A stretch of 54,773 nt of DNA from a virus: IMG/VR virus record IMGVR_UViG_3300030117_003472, positions 1 to 54,773 of that record, one strand, 5' to 3'. The notes under the pieces are model-generated. The model did no database searches. It saw nothing but the letters and a program-made list of their open reading frames with translations, and was not told the origin of the DNA. Below are positions 16,756-24,741 of this stretch, piece by piece; position 1 is the first letter of the stretch, and each line of letters begins with the position of its first letter. A program made the translations under genes and the position numbers.

Positions 16756-18406
16756 AACGTCTTACAACAATATCTAACTCATCACCTACGTCTAGACCAG
16801 TTGAAGGTTCAATTATTGTTACAGCAGGACTACCTATGCTCCAATCAACACCTTTTGATAGTAAAACACCATTCAAATATATCTCCATATTATCAGAAGA
16901 TGTAAGAGAGTTTGATGGTGCAAATGATACTTGACCATCATTAGCAATTAGTTGATCTTCGGCTTGATCTGAGCATATATCCACTTCATCTCCAGCTGCA
17001 CAAGCTTGAGCCAATACAACAGCAGCAGACGCTTGATAGTCAATGTTGTTTCTGAGTCTGACCCCATTGAGATAAACTCTGTAGTTCTTAGAAGCAGAGA
17101 GAGATCCAGCAAGCGTAAACGTTGTTTGATTTTGCGTTGCTGTAAATAACTCTTCTTCAAACGTGTGTCCAAAATAGACAGTAATTTGTACATTGTCACC
17201 TATATTCACCCCAGAGTTAAAATTGATTGTTTGTGGTGCAGATAGTTGATAATCATTTGATGCACCAACTCTCATTTTTACACCATTCAATGTTACAAGG
17301 ACAGGGAATGAGGTTGCTTGTACACCATCATCAAATACGTTAGGTGCAGTAAATTGGGTTTGTCCCATTGTTGCTACAGTATTATTAGTGCTAATACTTG
17401 TAGCACCACCTACAGCACCACCTCCTCCACCTCCACCTGAGATGGTTTTGAACGATAGCGATCCTGCTCCATCCGTAACAAGTGCCTGATCCTCACTCCC
17501 GTCGGTTGAGGGGAACGTGAACCCTGCTATAGTACTTATACCAGTTGAGTTTATATTACCAGTAAGACCATGATTGGCATTTACTACTCCAGTGAATGTA
17601 GATTCTCCTGCAACAGTAAAGTTTGTACCATTCAGTAGTTGTAAACTATCACTTCTAAATCTACCAGATATATTATTTGATCCTGCTTTCTTGAATGCAA
17701 ATTCTAAGATACCATCTTCAGTACCATCACTTGCATCTAATATCTTACCTGTTATCTTACTATAAACTATCTTCTGACCAGCATCATTTTCACCTTGGAA
17801 CTTTATCTGACCAAGATAGTCAGCGTCAGCAGCAGAAGCACTATTTCTGTAGAAGTCAAGTATAGGTCCTGCACTAGAATCATCGCTAGTGCTGTTGATA
17901 TACACATCACCATTGAATGTTGCATCCCCATCATTAGTAAGACCATCTAAGGTAGTCGCACCATCTACATCAAGGGTTCCACTTGCAGTTACATTACCAA
18001 AACTTCCTATACCAGCATATAACTTTCCAGTGTTTGGATTGTATGTCAATCCGTTTGTCTTTACCTTCTGATATCCAGTTCTATGATCAAAAAATCCTAC
18101 GTGATGCCATTGATTACCAGCATCTGTTGCTACCTCTACTCTTGCTGAACCTGTAGATATACCAGCAATCGCATGTCCTTCATCAGTAATTACTAATGAA
18201 CTAAATGTACCTATACCTGAAGCGAGTACTTGAGCAGTTGATATTCCTACTTCCCTTACAGTTACTCCCGCACCAACTCCTGCTGCTATGAATACCTTTC
18301 CATCAGCAGTGTTGATTGCAAACTCACCTACATCAAGCGTTGTAGGGTAATGCGGTACCTTTCCAGCGATACTAGATCGCTTAATCTTAATTGTTGGACT
18401 TGCCAT
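16751..18406 (-). CDS. Tail fibre-like virion protein 1
   Basis: A 551-residue fibre-like protein. The N-terminus (TIKIKRSSIAGKVPHYPTTLDVGEFAINTADGKVFI, conserved core PxxLxxGExAxNxxDGKxFI) is the attachment-type motif seen at the start of many phage tail fibres and shared with fibre 2 in this window. Residues about 75-320 are repetitive beta strands with GIGTFSSL, GNVTASGTLDVDG and GDVYINST motifs. A glycine linker (SGGGGGGGAVGG, about 320-330) leads to a C-terminal part with repeated LNGV(K/R/L) strands (TLNGVKM, YLNGVRL, YLNGVLL). No enzymatic motif is visible. Which virion structure it attaches to is unknown. Confidence 0.7.
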   Translation of the reverse strand: MASPTIKIKRSSIAGKVPHYPTTLDVGEFAINTADGKVFIAAGVGAGVTVREVGISTAQVLASGIGTFSSLVITDEGHAIAGISTGSARVEVATDAGNQWHHVGFFDHRTGYQKVKTNGLTYNPNTGKLYAGIGSFGNVTASGTLDVDGATTLDGLTNDGDATFNGDVYINSTSDDSSAGPILDFYRNSASAADADYLGQIKFQGENDAGQKIVYSKITGKILDASDGTEDGILEFAFKKAGSNNISGRFRSDSLQLLNGTNFTVAGESTFTGVVNANHGLTGNINSTGISTIAGFTFPSTDGSEDQALVTDGAGSLSFKTISGGGGGGGAVGGATSISTNNTVATMGQTQFTAPNVFDDGVQATSFPVLVTLNGVKMRVGASNDYQLSAPQTINFNSGVNIGDNVQITVYFGHTFEEELFTATQNQTTFTLAGSLSASKNYRVYLNGVRLRNNIDYQASAAVVLAQACAAGDEVDICSDQAEDQLIANDGQVSFAPSNSLTSSDNMEIYLNGVLLSKGVDWSIGSPAVTIIEPSTGLDVGDELDIVVRRS

Positions 18407-18429
18407 TCCTAATGTGGTATATACCTATC

Positions 18430-18450
18430 AAAAAAACAGTAGAGACTGTC
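18430..18450 (-). terminator. Short hairpin with T-tract before fibre 1
   Basis: Minus-strand 5-bp stem ACAGT/ACTGT around loop CTCT, followed by seven T residues. The stem is weak. It lies only a few nt downstream of a late promoter and could instead stop minus-strand read-through from 20 kb. Its GTCTCTAC core matches the stronger hairpin before fibre 2. Confidence 0.4.
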
Positions 18451-18474
18451 ACAGCAGTATTTATGTGTTATAAT
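18446..18474 (+). promoter_or_regulatory. Sigma-70-type promoter for the plus-strand P-loop pair
   Basis: CTGTCA (18446-18451) and TATAAT (18469-18474) are separated by 17 bp, the ideal bacterial spacing, on the plus strand 25 nt before the first P-loop gene. It overlaps the divergent late promoter, so host RNA polymerase and the late machinery may compete here. Confidence 0.55.
18458..18465 (-). promoter_or_regulatory. Late promoter CATAAATA before fibre 1
   Basis: Minus-strand late box 52 nt before the fibre 1 start, lying within the spacer of the plus-strand sigma-70-type promoter. The hairpin with T-tract lies between it and the gene. Confidence 0.6.
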
Positions 18475-18498
18475 TAGTATGGGTTTCAATTTATAGGT

Positions 18499-19335
18499 AT
18501 GGACAAGACACTCGTGATACTCACAGGACCTCAAGGATCGGGAAACCATCTGTGGTCAAAAATCTTCTCACTACACGAGGATGTTTTTGGGTGGAAAAGT
18601 CTTCTGGATAATTACTGGGAGGCACACCGTATATCAGAACCCTTCGCCAAGTACTGGAAAGATCCAGAGTTACTTGACGAATTTGATTGGTCACAAAGCG
18701 AATATTTTTTTACATCGGTTAGTGTCCCACTCGGCATCAAGGAATTAGGGACTATAAGACGTCCAAACATCATGCAGTTTGCAAAAAAGGTCGAGTCACT
18801 TGGGATCAAGGTGAGAATTTGTGTGGTCGGACGCGACCAGAATATTCTCAGACATCAGCAGACGAGACTTAGGGGAGAGTCTACGGTTAGGTACTTCTTG
18901 GATCAGTTGTCTGGTTTTTATAAACCTGTTTTCCTCAGTTACGAACTTCTGTACCTTTACAAAGAGGAGTACCTAAAATCTTTAGATATCGGCATGCCAA
19001 TCGCATGGTACGAGAGAGATAAGATCACTAATATACTTGAGTTAGATGCTAATAACAAGTATATAAGTTACATCAAAGACAGTCCTCTAGACGATTGCAA
19101 TAGAACAGGAGTTCCATCTCCATGGAATCCAAACATAGAAGAACCAATGAAACCTAAAGATAGGGATCATGCATATGATGAGGAAGGAACAGGTTGTTGT
19201 GGTGGATGGTCAGATCCCAATGATAAAAGAAATTTTAAAACTGAAATATCTACTGGAAATATAGTAGGAGATGTAGGTGTAGGTAATACTGCACGTAGTA
19301 GAACCGAAGACGAAAAATGGGTGACCTATGAGTAA
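18499..19335 (+). CDS. P-loop sulfotransferase/kinase-like protein, long paralogue
   Basis: A 278-residue protein with a nucleotide-binding loop at the N-terminus (LVILTGPQGSGNHLWSKI, residues 5-22), like the phosphosulfate or phosphate loop of sulfotransferases and kinases. The following GWKSLLDNYW and EPFAKYW blocks are shared with its tandem paralogue. VRICVVGRDQNILRHQQ (about residues 103-119) resembles the second phosphate-binding segment. The C-terminal 70 residues, absent in the paralogue, are Pro/Asp/Gly-rich, contain GTGCCGGWSDP and look disordered. The catalytic activity is not proven. It is transcribed opposite to its neighbours from a sigma-70-type promoter, and its end overlaps the next gene by 8 nt (ATGAGTAA). 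Confidence 0.7.
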   Translation: MDKTLVILTGPQGSGNHLWSKIFSLHEDVFGWKSLLDNYWEAHRISEPFAKYWKDPELLDEFDWSQSEYFFTSVSVPLGIKELGTIRRPNIMQFAKKVESLGIKVRICVVGRDQNILRHQQTRLRGESTVRYFLDQLSGFYKPVFLSYELLYLYKEEYLKSLDIGMPIAWYERDKITNILELDANNKYISYIKDSPLDDCNRTGVPSPWNPNIEEPMKPKDRDHAYDEEGTGCCGGWSDPNDKRNFKTEISTGNIVGDVGVGNTARSRTEDEKWVTYE

Positions 19336-19948
19336 AAAATTACTAATCGTTACAGGACCACAGGGTTCTGGTAATCATCTTTTTGCAAGACTTCTCTCAG
19401 CACACCCCATGGTCAAAGGATGGGATTCACTCAAAGATAATTATTGGGTGCCAAGTGATGAGGAACCATTTGCCAGATATTGGGTATACCCAGATGAATT
19501 AGAATTTCCAGAAGGAGATTTCTTCTGTGCAAATGTATCTGTACCATTCTTTTATGACGGTGTTAGACGCACACCAAAGATCAAGGAGGTTGCTTATAAA
19601 GCAGTCACCATGGGAATTGAACCGATTATAGCGGTTGTATGTAGAGATAGAAATATAAACGAACTACAACAAAAAAGAGTTGGTGGTGAAGTGACTATGG
19701 ATATTGCACTAGATTACTATTCTGATCTAAGGCATCATTTTATAGACCACGAGGCATTTTTCTTATACAAAGAAAGGTACATGGAGTACCTTGGGAGAAT
19801 ATTAGAGTTCCCTGTAACGAAAGAAGGCATCGACAATTTTGTAACTGTCGATGCCAATCATAAGTATGTCTATCCCATCAAAGAACATTGGTTAGATAAT
19901 GAGATCCGTAAAGGACGTAAATCCTTTAGACAACGGCTAGAGGAGTAG
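19328..19948 (+). CDS. P-loop sulfotransferase/kinase-like protein, short paralogue
   Basis: A 206-residue tandem paralogue of the preceding protein. Shared landmarks are LLIVTGPQGSGNHLFARLLS (6-25), GWDSLKDNYW, EPFARYW, IIAVVCRDRNINELQQ, YKERYM and the ending VTVDANHKYVYPIKEHWLD. The loop GPQGSGNH keeps Gly, Ser and the polar residues needed for phosphate binding, although it lacks the canonical Lys of GKS/T, which fits a sulfotransferase-like rather than kinase-like function (inference). The gene converges with the diiron protein gene and overlaps it by 23 nt. Confidence 0.7.
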   Translation: MSKKLLIVTGPQGSGNHLFARLLSAHPMVKGWDSLKDNYWVPSDEEPFARYWVYPDELEFPEGDFFCANVSVPFFYDGVRRTPKIKEVAYKAVTMGIEPIIAVVCRDRNINELQQKRVGGEVTMDIALDYYSDLRHHFIDHEAFFLYKERYMEYLGRILEFPVTKEGIDNFVTVDANHKYVYPIKEHWLDNEIRKGRKSFRQRLEE

Positions 19949-20600
19949 CAGTGTTCTTATTGCTGATCTCAAGTAGATCTGCTCTCATCTTCTCTACAAG
20001 TGAGAGAACATGTGATTGAAGTTCTTCGCTACCTTCAACTAATCTTGAAAGTGAACGTCCACCTAAGTTTGAGTGGAATCCTTCGTCTTTAGCAATAGTT
20101 GCATAACGTGAAGAGATAAACTTATCTTCTACACAGTCTGCCATTTCTTTCCATACTGCTTCTGCTCTTCCTTCTGCTACCAATTGGTATGCAGCGAGTG
20201 CAGCTTCATCATCAGATGCTTCATACTTATCTAAAAGTTCAGCACCTTTTGCCTGAGGTTTCTCTGCTTCAGCAGCGAATGCAGCAGCAACATCTAGTGG
20301 TTCACCAGTGATGTGCTCTATAACTTCCTTTACCATACGGAAGTGCTTTGCTTCGTCCATAGCTTGACGGCTTAGAAGTTCTAAGTCTTTTACGTCTGTA
20401 GAAGGATCGGAGGTGGCAACCTGACCAGCGATAGCGTACATGTTCTGAGCTTCGTTGACCATGCGTCCACGAAAATGCTCGACTAGATACTCATCACTGG
20501 GGTTGGAAGCGAAGAAACGACGAACGTTTGAGCGTGATGCTTCAAATAGTTCTTTGTTTCCCTCTTTGATCTTCTTGACAAAATCGGTTCCAGAAAGCAT
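19926..20600 (-). CDS. Ferritin-like diiron protein
   Basis: A 224-residue all-helical protein with the ligand pattern of a four-helix diiron carboxylate protein. It has Glu50 in NEAQNMY, DEAKH with Glu83 and His86, Glu143/Glu147 in EGRAEAVW, and DEGFH with Glu173 and His176. Two ExxH motifs separated by about 90 residues, each on a helix and preceded by a helix carrying a single Glu, is the classical arrangement of ferritin-like oxidases and oxygenases. The substrate cannot be told; oxidase, oxygenase, hydroxylase and iron storage are all possible. A CTAAATA box lies 23 nt upstream, within the end of the methyltransferase gene. Confidence 0.7.
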   Translation of the reverse strand: MLSGTDFVKKIKEGNKELFEASRSNVRRFFASNPSDEYLVEHFRGRMVNEAQNMYAIAGQVATSDPSTDVKDLELLSRQAMDEAKHFRMVKEVIEHITGEPLDVAAAFAAEAEKPQAKGAELLDKYEASDDEAALAAYQLVAEGRAEAVWKEMADCVEDKFISSRYATIAKDEGFHSNLGGRSLSRLVEGSEELQSHVLSLVEKMRADLLEISNKNTATPLAVV

Positions 20601-20622
20601 TGTATTTAACTTATCTACATTG

Positions 20623-21153
20623 TTATTTAGTATAGATGAAAAAGTATCTTAGATCATTCTGTTCTGTATATTCCATTTTCAAGTCTTTTACAACATAATT
20701 ATATTTTCTTGCGACTGAGTATATCTTTTTTTGTGACCACCCGAACCATTCAATACCTTCTACACCTCTATGTGGTATGCCAGGATTGACTCTGAATATC
20801 ATCTCCTTTCTAAACAACGGATGCAGTAGTCTTAATTGATTATCAATATTCTTCTCATCACCAAAGTTTATAGAACCTAAACACAACACTATATCAAATG
20901 CACTCTTCTCATATATGGGATCTGTAGGATCTGTTACCAAAGTCTCTAAAGATATTTTCATGTCAGCACAATCATTATAGGGGTCTATTCCTATAAGGTT
21001 GTGTATCTTTCCCTTGAGTCTATTATAACCACACCCTACATCTAGGACGCTATCAGGTCTCTGATTATTAACGTAATCGACCAGACTATAGCCGCTATAC
21101 TTAAGAAATTGATAATTCGTGTCTTTCCAGATTCCATTGAAATACGAGTCCAT
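20623..21153 (-). CDS. Class I SAM-dependent methyltransferase-like protein
   Basis: A 176-residue protein with a Rossmann-type SAM-binding core. Motif I is SVLDVGCGYNRLKG (residues about 35-48), and the acidic end of strand 2 is IGIDPYND. The motif IV region is FDIVLCLGSINFGD, where family members often carry substrate or SAM contacts. The chain is short for a full methyltransferase and lacks a clear substrate domain, so the substrate is unknown (small molecule, DNA, glycan or protein). Its start overlaps the stop of the 68-residue gene as TAATG. Confidence 0.75.
   Translation of the reverse strand: MDSYFNGIWKDTNYQFLKYSGYSLVDYVNNQRPDSVLDVGCGYNRLKGKIHNLIGIDPYNDCADMKISLETLVTDPTDPIYEKSAFDIVLCLGSINFGDEKNIDNQLRLLHPLFRKEMIFRVNPGIPHRGVEGIEWFGWSQKKIYSVARKYNYVVKDLKMEYTEQNDLRYFFIYTK
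20624..20630 (-). promoter_or_regulatory. Late promoter-like box CTAAATA before the diiron gene
   Basis: Minus-strand variant of the late promoter at the very end of the methyltransferase gene, 24 nt before the diiron protein start. Confidence 0.4.
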
Positions 21154-21359
21154 TACTTCGCTGTCTTACCTCTCCCTACATTCTTTTTAGGTGGTGGTGT
21201 TGCAAAGTCACCAGCATCCTTACCTTGTGGTTGCATAGAATTTATCTGATTTATCAACTGCACTATTCTTGCTTCAAATGCTATTGACTTTGATGTTTCC
21301 TCATTCAAACGTCTGATATAGATTTGTAATAGTTGTTGTAATTCTTGAACTTGATCCAT
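21153..21359 (-). CDS. Small coiled-coil protein, 68 residues
   Basis: A helical N-terminal two-thirds (VQELQQLLQIYIRRLNEE...IAFEARIVQLINQIN, quoted in part) with heptad-like leucine and isoleucine spacing, followed by a Pro/Lys-rich basic tail (TPPPKKNVGRGKTAK). It is likely to be an oligomerising small protein. It starts directly after the terminator of fibre 2 and its stop overlaps the methyltransferase start. Function unknown. Confidence 0.65.
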   Translation of the reverse strand: MDQVQELQQLLQIYIRRLNEETSKSIAFEARIVQLINQINSMQPQGKDAGDFATPPPKKNVGRGKTAK

Positions 21360-21385
21360 AAAAAAAGGGGTGTGTATACACCCCT
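21360..21385 (-). terminator. Rho-independent terminator after fibre 2
   Basis: Minus-strand 8-bp stem AGGGGTGT/ACACCCCT with a 4-nt loop followed by seven T residues, about 25 nt after the fibre 2 stop. It ends immediately before the start codon of the 68-residue gene. Confidence 0.9.
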
Positions 21386-21408
21386 AATTATATCACTTTT
21401 TACTCGTG

Positions 21409-23889
21409 TTAGAACGAGCCACCATCCACTGTTATATTTTCCAGACTTCTTGTTGTTCCAGAACATGAAATAACTTGTGATTGTCCTGCACAATCATTCA
21501 CGTATAAGGAACCTATCTCTAGTCCACCATATGCACTTGGTGTCATGACTCCATTTGTCTCAGATGCCTCTCCAGCAACGACAAATCTTGCAGCACTGTC
21601 ATCCCAGTAGAACGCTGATTTCTTCGCAGATCCACTGTAGTAGTTCATTATCAAACCAACGTCTTTGTTAGTATCAGAACTTAGAGCACCACCGTCAACC
21701 TTTTGAAGTTCAAGCAACGTATCCTCAATGGACATGTTGACTGTGTTCATCTGGGTTGTTGTACCGTTGACTGTGAGGTTTCCCTCAATTGTCACGTTCT
21801 GAGCAAAGTCTGCTACACCGTCTACATCTAAAGCACCTGTAACTGTTAGTCCAGCACCAACTGTTGCAGTCGTTGACTTGAGGAATGCAACTGTACCAAT
21901 ACCAGAAACATCGATACCAGTTCCATTCAGATCACCGTCAACTCTACCCGTGGTAGTGACTCCTGTAACTGTTAGATTAGATACAACGTTTAGGTTTTCT
22001 AGGGAATTTATGTTACCTAATCCCTTCCATGCTACTGATTCAAACTCATCTCCTACAGTCGCACCCTCTGTCATAACGAATGTAGATCCGTTTTCAGCAG
22101 CGTAATCTGTACCGTTTATAAGACGAACACCGTTTTGATAAACGTCAATGAATCCTTCTTGATATCCAGCAGATACTGTGAAAGTAGTTTGACCTTGTGT
22201 AGCAGTATGTGTCTGTCTTGATGTAAATGTTGTTGCAGCAACACCAGTTAGGATAACATCAGCAACACCATTTGAAACGATGAAGTTATCAAGACCAGAT
22301 CCTCTGAACTTGAATGCTGTAACTAAACCTGTGTGACCAGAAGCAGTTTGAACACCAACTAAAGGTAGTAGACCATCATTAGAGTCTCTTATGTCTCCTG
22401 CTGTGATCTGACCTGTAACAGTTGCAGTACCGTTTACAGATAAACCAGTTAGTGTACCAACATTAGTAAGAGAAGAGTTGACAACGTTAGCACCAAGAGT
22501 GGTTGCACTCAATGTCTCTACGTTGTTTACTTTGTATACCTTACCAGATGCAATGTTTAGGTTCTCAGAAGATCCTAAGTTGTCACCAGTTGCTTCAAAA
22601 TTGAATGTCTTGTTACCTTCACCAGATACTATAGTAAGACCACCACCGTTAGCAGCAGCATCATTAGCAGCACCTGTACCTAACTCAAGGTTCTTATCAT
22701 CCACTGTCATAGTGGTTGAGTTAACCGTGGTAGTTGTACCGTCTACTTGGAAGTCACCAGCGATTACAACCTTACCTGTGTTATCACCTACACCCGCAGG
22801 GTCAAGTGTGATTGTAGCAGGACCTGAGATTGTGTCTGATGTAACTCTGATTGCTGATCCTTCAGCACCAGTGTGGAATGCAGAAGCAGTAACTGTGCTT
22901 GAAGCATTGATTGTTGAGTGGTTTGTCTGTCCAGTAAATGTTGAGATACCAGATACTTTCAACTGAGTTGCATCTACGTATGCAACTGTACCAATACCAG
23001 ATACTTTGATAGCAGCAAAGTTAGCACCTTGTCCACCACCAAGAACATAGTCCTTTATTCTTGAAGCGTCTACCTTTCTATTAGTGCCATTTCCACCATC
23101 GTCAACGATGAACTCGTCAACATCAACTATAGCAGCACCGATATCAGTAGCACCATCAATGTCTAATGTTGAAAGAGGTGTTGTACCAGCAGATAATCCT
23201 GCTCCAGATCCACTAAATTGGTTAGCAGTTACTGTACCAGATGCGTTTATTGTCGAGTGGTTTGTTTGTCCAGTAAATGTTGAGATACCAGATACTTTTA
23301 GTTGTGTAGAATCTACAAATGCAACTGTACCAATACCAGATACCTTAATAGCAGCAAAGTTAGCACCTTGACCACCACCTAGGACGTAATCTTTTATTCT
23401 TGAAGCGTCTACCTTTCTATTGGTACCGCCACCACCATCATCTACAATAAATTCATCTGCATCAGCAAGTGCTCCACCGATGTCTGTACCACCGTCTATG
23501 TCTAGTGCACTTAGAGGGAATGATCCTCCATTGAATCCTGAACCTGTGTCCCAAGATAGGTTTCCACTTCCATCACTCCTTAGGAAACCACCTGATGTAG
23601 GTGAACCAGGAAAAACATATGTTTGATCACCAGCCAAACTTGCTGGTGCTTTGATTGTTATGGCACTTGTGCCATTATCTGTTCCTTCTACTAGGTTGAC
23701 ACCTGAACCAGCTGTTGTGGTTTCTCTTGTCCAATACCTTGCAGAACCAACTATTTTGTTACCGTTACTGGTGGAGTTTACACCGACAAACAAGTCATAC
23801 TTGTCGACTGTAAAACCCGGTTCACCAGCTTGTAAGGCGGGTAAATCAACTAGATTACCCCTTTTAAACTTTAAAATAGGTGCGGGCAT
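21409..23889 (-). CDS. Tail fibre-like virion protein 2
   Basis: An 826-residue fibre-like protein. The N-terminus PAPILKFKRGNLVDLPALQAGEPGF and the following DLFVG carry the same attachment-type pattern as fibre 1. Residues about 125-335 hold a tandem duplication of a roughly 113-residue unit (LDIDG...DEFIVDDGG...NRKVDASRIKDYVLGG...VSGIGTVA, quoted as fragments). The middle and C-terminal parts contain repeated beta motifs (VNGTTTQMN, GNLTVNGTTT, VTGALDVDG, IDVYQNGVRL). The last 100 residues include DVGLIMNYYSGSAKKSAFYWDDS, a block frequent in cyanophage fibres. No enzyme motif. It is preceded by a TATAAACA box and followed by a strong terminator. Confidence 0.75.
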   Translation of the reverse strand: MPAPILKFKRGNLVDLPALQAGEPGFTVDKYDLFVGVNSTSNGNKIVGSARYWTRETTTAGSGVNLVEGTDNGTSAITIKAPASLAGDQTYVFPGSPTSGGFLRSDGSGNLSWDTGSGFNGGSFPLSALDIDGGTDIGGALADADEFIVDDGGGGTNRKVDASRIKDYVLGGGQGANFAAIKVSGIGTVAFVDSTQLKVSGISTFTGQTNHSTINASGTVTANQFSGSGAGLSAGTTPLSTLDIDGATDIGAAIVDVDEFIVDDGGNGTNRKVDASRIKDYVLGGGQGANFAAIKVSGIGTVAYVDATQLKVSGISTFTGQTNHSTINASSTVTASAFHTGAEGSAIRVTSDTISGPATITLDPAGVGDNTGKVVIAGDFQVDGTTTTVNSTTMTVDDKNLELGTGAANDAAANGGGLTIVSGEGNKTFNFEATGDNLGSSENLNIASGKVYKVNNVETLSATTLGANVVNSSLTNVGTLTGLSVNGTATVTGQITAGDIRDSNDGLLPLVGVQTASGHTGLVTAFKFRGSGLDNFIVSNGVADVILTGVAATTFTSRQTHTATQGQTTFTVSAGYQEGFIDVYQNGVRLINGTDYAAENGSTFVMTEGATVGDEFESVAWKGLGNINSLENLNVVSNLTVTGVTTTGRVDGDLNGTGIDVSGIGTVAFLKSTTATVGAGLTVTGALDVDGVADFAQNVTIEGNLTVNGTTTQMNTVNMSIEDTLLELQKVDGGALSSDTNKDVGLIMNYYSGSAKKSAFYWDDSAARFVVAGEASETNGVMTPSAYGGLEIGSLYVNDCAGQSQVISCSGTTRSLENITVDGGSF
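22885..23517 (-). repeat. Tandem in-frame duplication within fibre 2 (period about 339 bp)
   Basis: Two copies, 23224-23517 and 22885-23178, encode nearly identical blocks spaced 113 codons apart. Identical stretches include KVDASRIKDYVLGGGQGANF and FTGQTNHSTINAS; differences are conservative (for example FVDS against YVDA). This is a recent domain duplication. Confidence 0.85.
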
Positions 23890-23917
23890 TTTTCTATACT
23901 ACTCTCCTAGAGTATTG

Positions 23918-23925
23918 TGTTTATA
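23918..23925 (-). promoter_or_regulatory. Late promoter-like box TATAAACA before fibre 2
   Basis: One-base variant of TATAAATA, 29 nt before the fibre 2 start, with GGAG as ribosome site in between. Confidence 0.5.
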
Positions 23926-23953
23926 ACATTCTCTATTTGGTATGTACCTTTTC

Positions 23954-23978
23954 AAAAAAAAGCTGTAGAGACAGCCAC
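23954..23978 (-). terminator. Hairpin with T8 tract between the 130-residue gene and fibre 2
   Basis: Minus-strand stem GCTGT/ACAGC around loop CTCT followed by eight T residues, just after the stop of the 130-residue gene. A CTAAATAG box overlaps that stop. The hairpin core GTCTCTAC is shared with the one before fibre 1. Confidence 0.65.
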
Positions 23979-23989
23979 TATGTTACTAT

Positions 23990-24382
23990 TTAGAAAGTTC
24001 CAGCGTCTAAATCTATCTTATTATCCAATCTATCGTCCATTTCGTTCTCAATATATCCTAAGGAATCATCTGATAATCCTCCAGCAGCAGGAGCACCACC
24101 TGGCACAGTTCCCGACCCGACTGCTGCATCAATGACCTCATCCGGATTTACAAATTTGAATGATGATGTAGGTGCATCATAAACCAAAACAAACCTATTA
24201 GTGCTTGAAGTTAGGTTAGTTATGTTAACATCAGATAGTTCTGATAGTCTTTCCACGTCGGATCCTCCAGAGCCTGAACCGCCACCGCCTCCTAATTTTA
24301 CCTTGAGTCCAGAAGCATTAGAGAAGGATGATCCTTTTCCTATGCGAACATGAAAACTACTATTAGCAAGGCGAACTCTCAT
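23990..24382 (-). CDS. Small fibre-associated virion protein, 130 residues
   Basis: The N-terminus (MRVRLANSSFHVRIGKGS) is a short beta region, followed by a Gly/Ser linker (LGGGGGSGSGGS, about 30-42). Then comes LSELSDVNITNL...NRFVLVYDAPTSSFKFVNPDEV, a motif widespread in phage fibre proteins (LxDVdxxxxxxgxvLvYdxxtgkfv). The C-terminal part is acidic. It is adjacent to fibre 2 and presumably a virion component or a connector. The end overlaps the upstream gene arrangement without a gap (24382 shared). Confidence 0.6.
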   Translation of the reverse strand: MRVRLANSSFHVRIGKGSSFSNASGLKVKLGGGGGSGSGGSDVERLSELSDVNITNLTSSTNRFVLVYDAPTSSFKFVNPDEVIDAAVGSGTVPGGAPAAGGLSDDSLGYIENEMDDRLDNKIDLDAGTF

Positions 24383-24720
24383 TAGGAAACAGTTCCGTTT
24401 ACTTGTGCTTGACCAGTAATTACCTTAGTCTTCTTACTGGTAGTGTCATTGGTTACTATGACATCATAATCATATCTGCCAGCAGTAATGATACCTGTCT
24501 GTGCATTAGTCAATGATAAAACTATTTTCCCTTCAAGGGGATCGGTACCAAAAGTAACACCAAAACCAATAAAACCTTCTGATTCTGGGTGCTTTCTCAT
24601 CTTACCATCAATACTGTGATTGATCAGATTGAGGTCGGAACCGTTTGCATCTGTCACAAAAAATGTGGCAGAGAAATCAGTCCCCTGTTCAACTTGTATA
24701 TTTACAACTGGGACTGCCAT
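24382..24720 (-). CDS. Ig-like small virion protein, 112 residues
   Basis: The pattern VEQGTDFSATFFVTDANGSDLNL, then IDGKMRKHP, GKIVLSLTNAQTGII and AGRYDYDVIVT, ends in a VITGQAQVNGTVS strand. It matches a common small phage protein with an immunoglobulin-like sandwich found next to tail fibre genes. The function in the virion is not known; a fibre or baseplate accessory is likely. An AATAAATA box lies 22 nt upstream. Confidence 0.65.
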   Translation of the reverse strand: MAVPVVNIQVEQGTDFSATFFVTDANGSDLNLINHSIDGKMRKHPESEGFIGFGVTFGTDPLEGKIVLSLTNAQTGIITAGRYDYDVIVTNDTTSKKTKVITGQAQVNGTVS

Positions 24721-24741
24721 CAGGAAATAGTATATTCAGAT

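Noticed and set aside
20601-20612. GTTAAATA box before the diiron gene
   Set aside because: It lies only a few nt before the start codon; the CTAAATA box at 20624 is better placed.
22478-22966. Plus-strand frame of 162 residues opposite fibre 2
   Set aside because: Val/Pro/Ser-rich antisense reading of repetitive Gly/Thr/Asn codons; no start signal and no domain.
22885-23517. CRISPR or phase-variation repeat
   Set aside because: The repeats are long, in frame and coding, with no short spacers.
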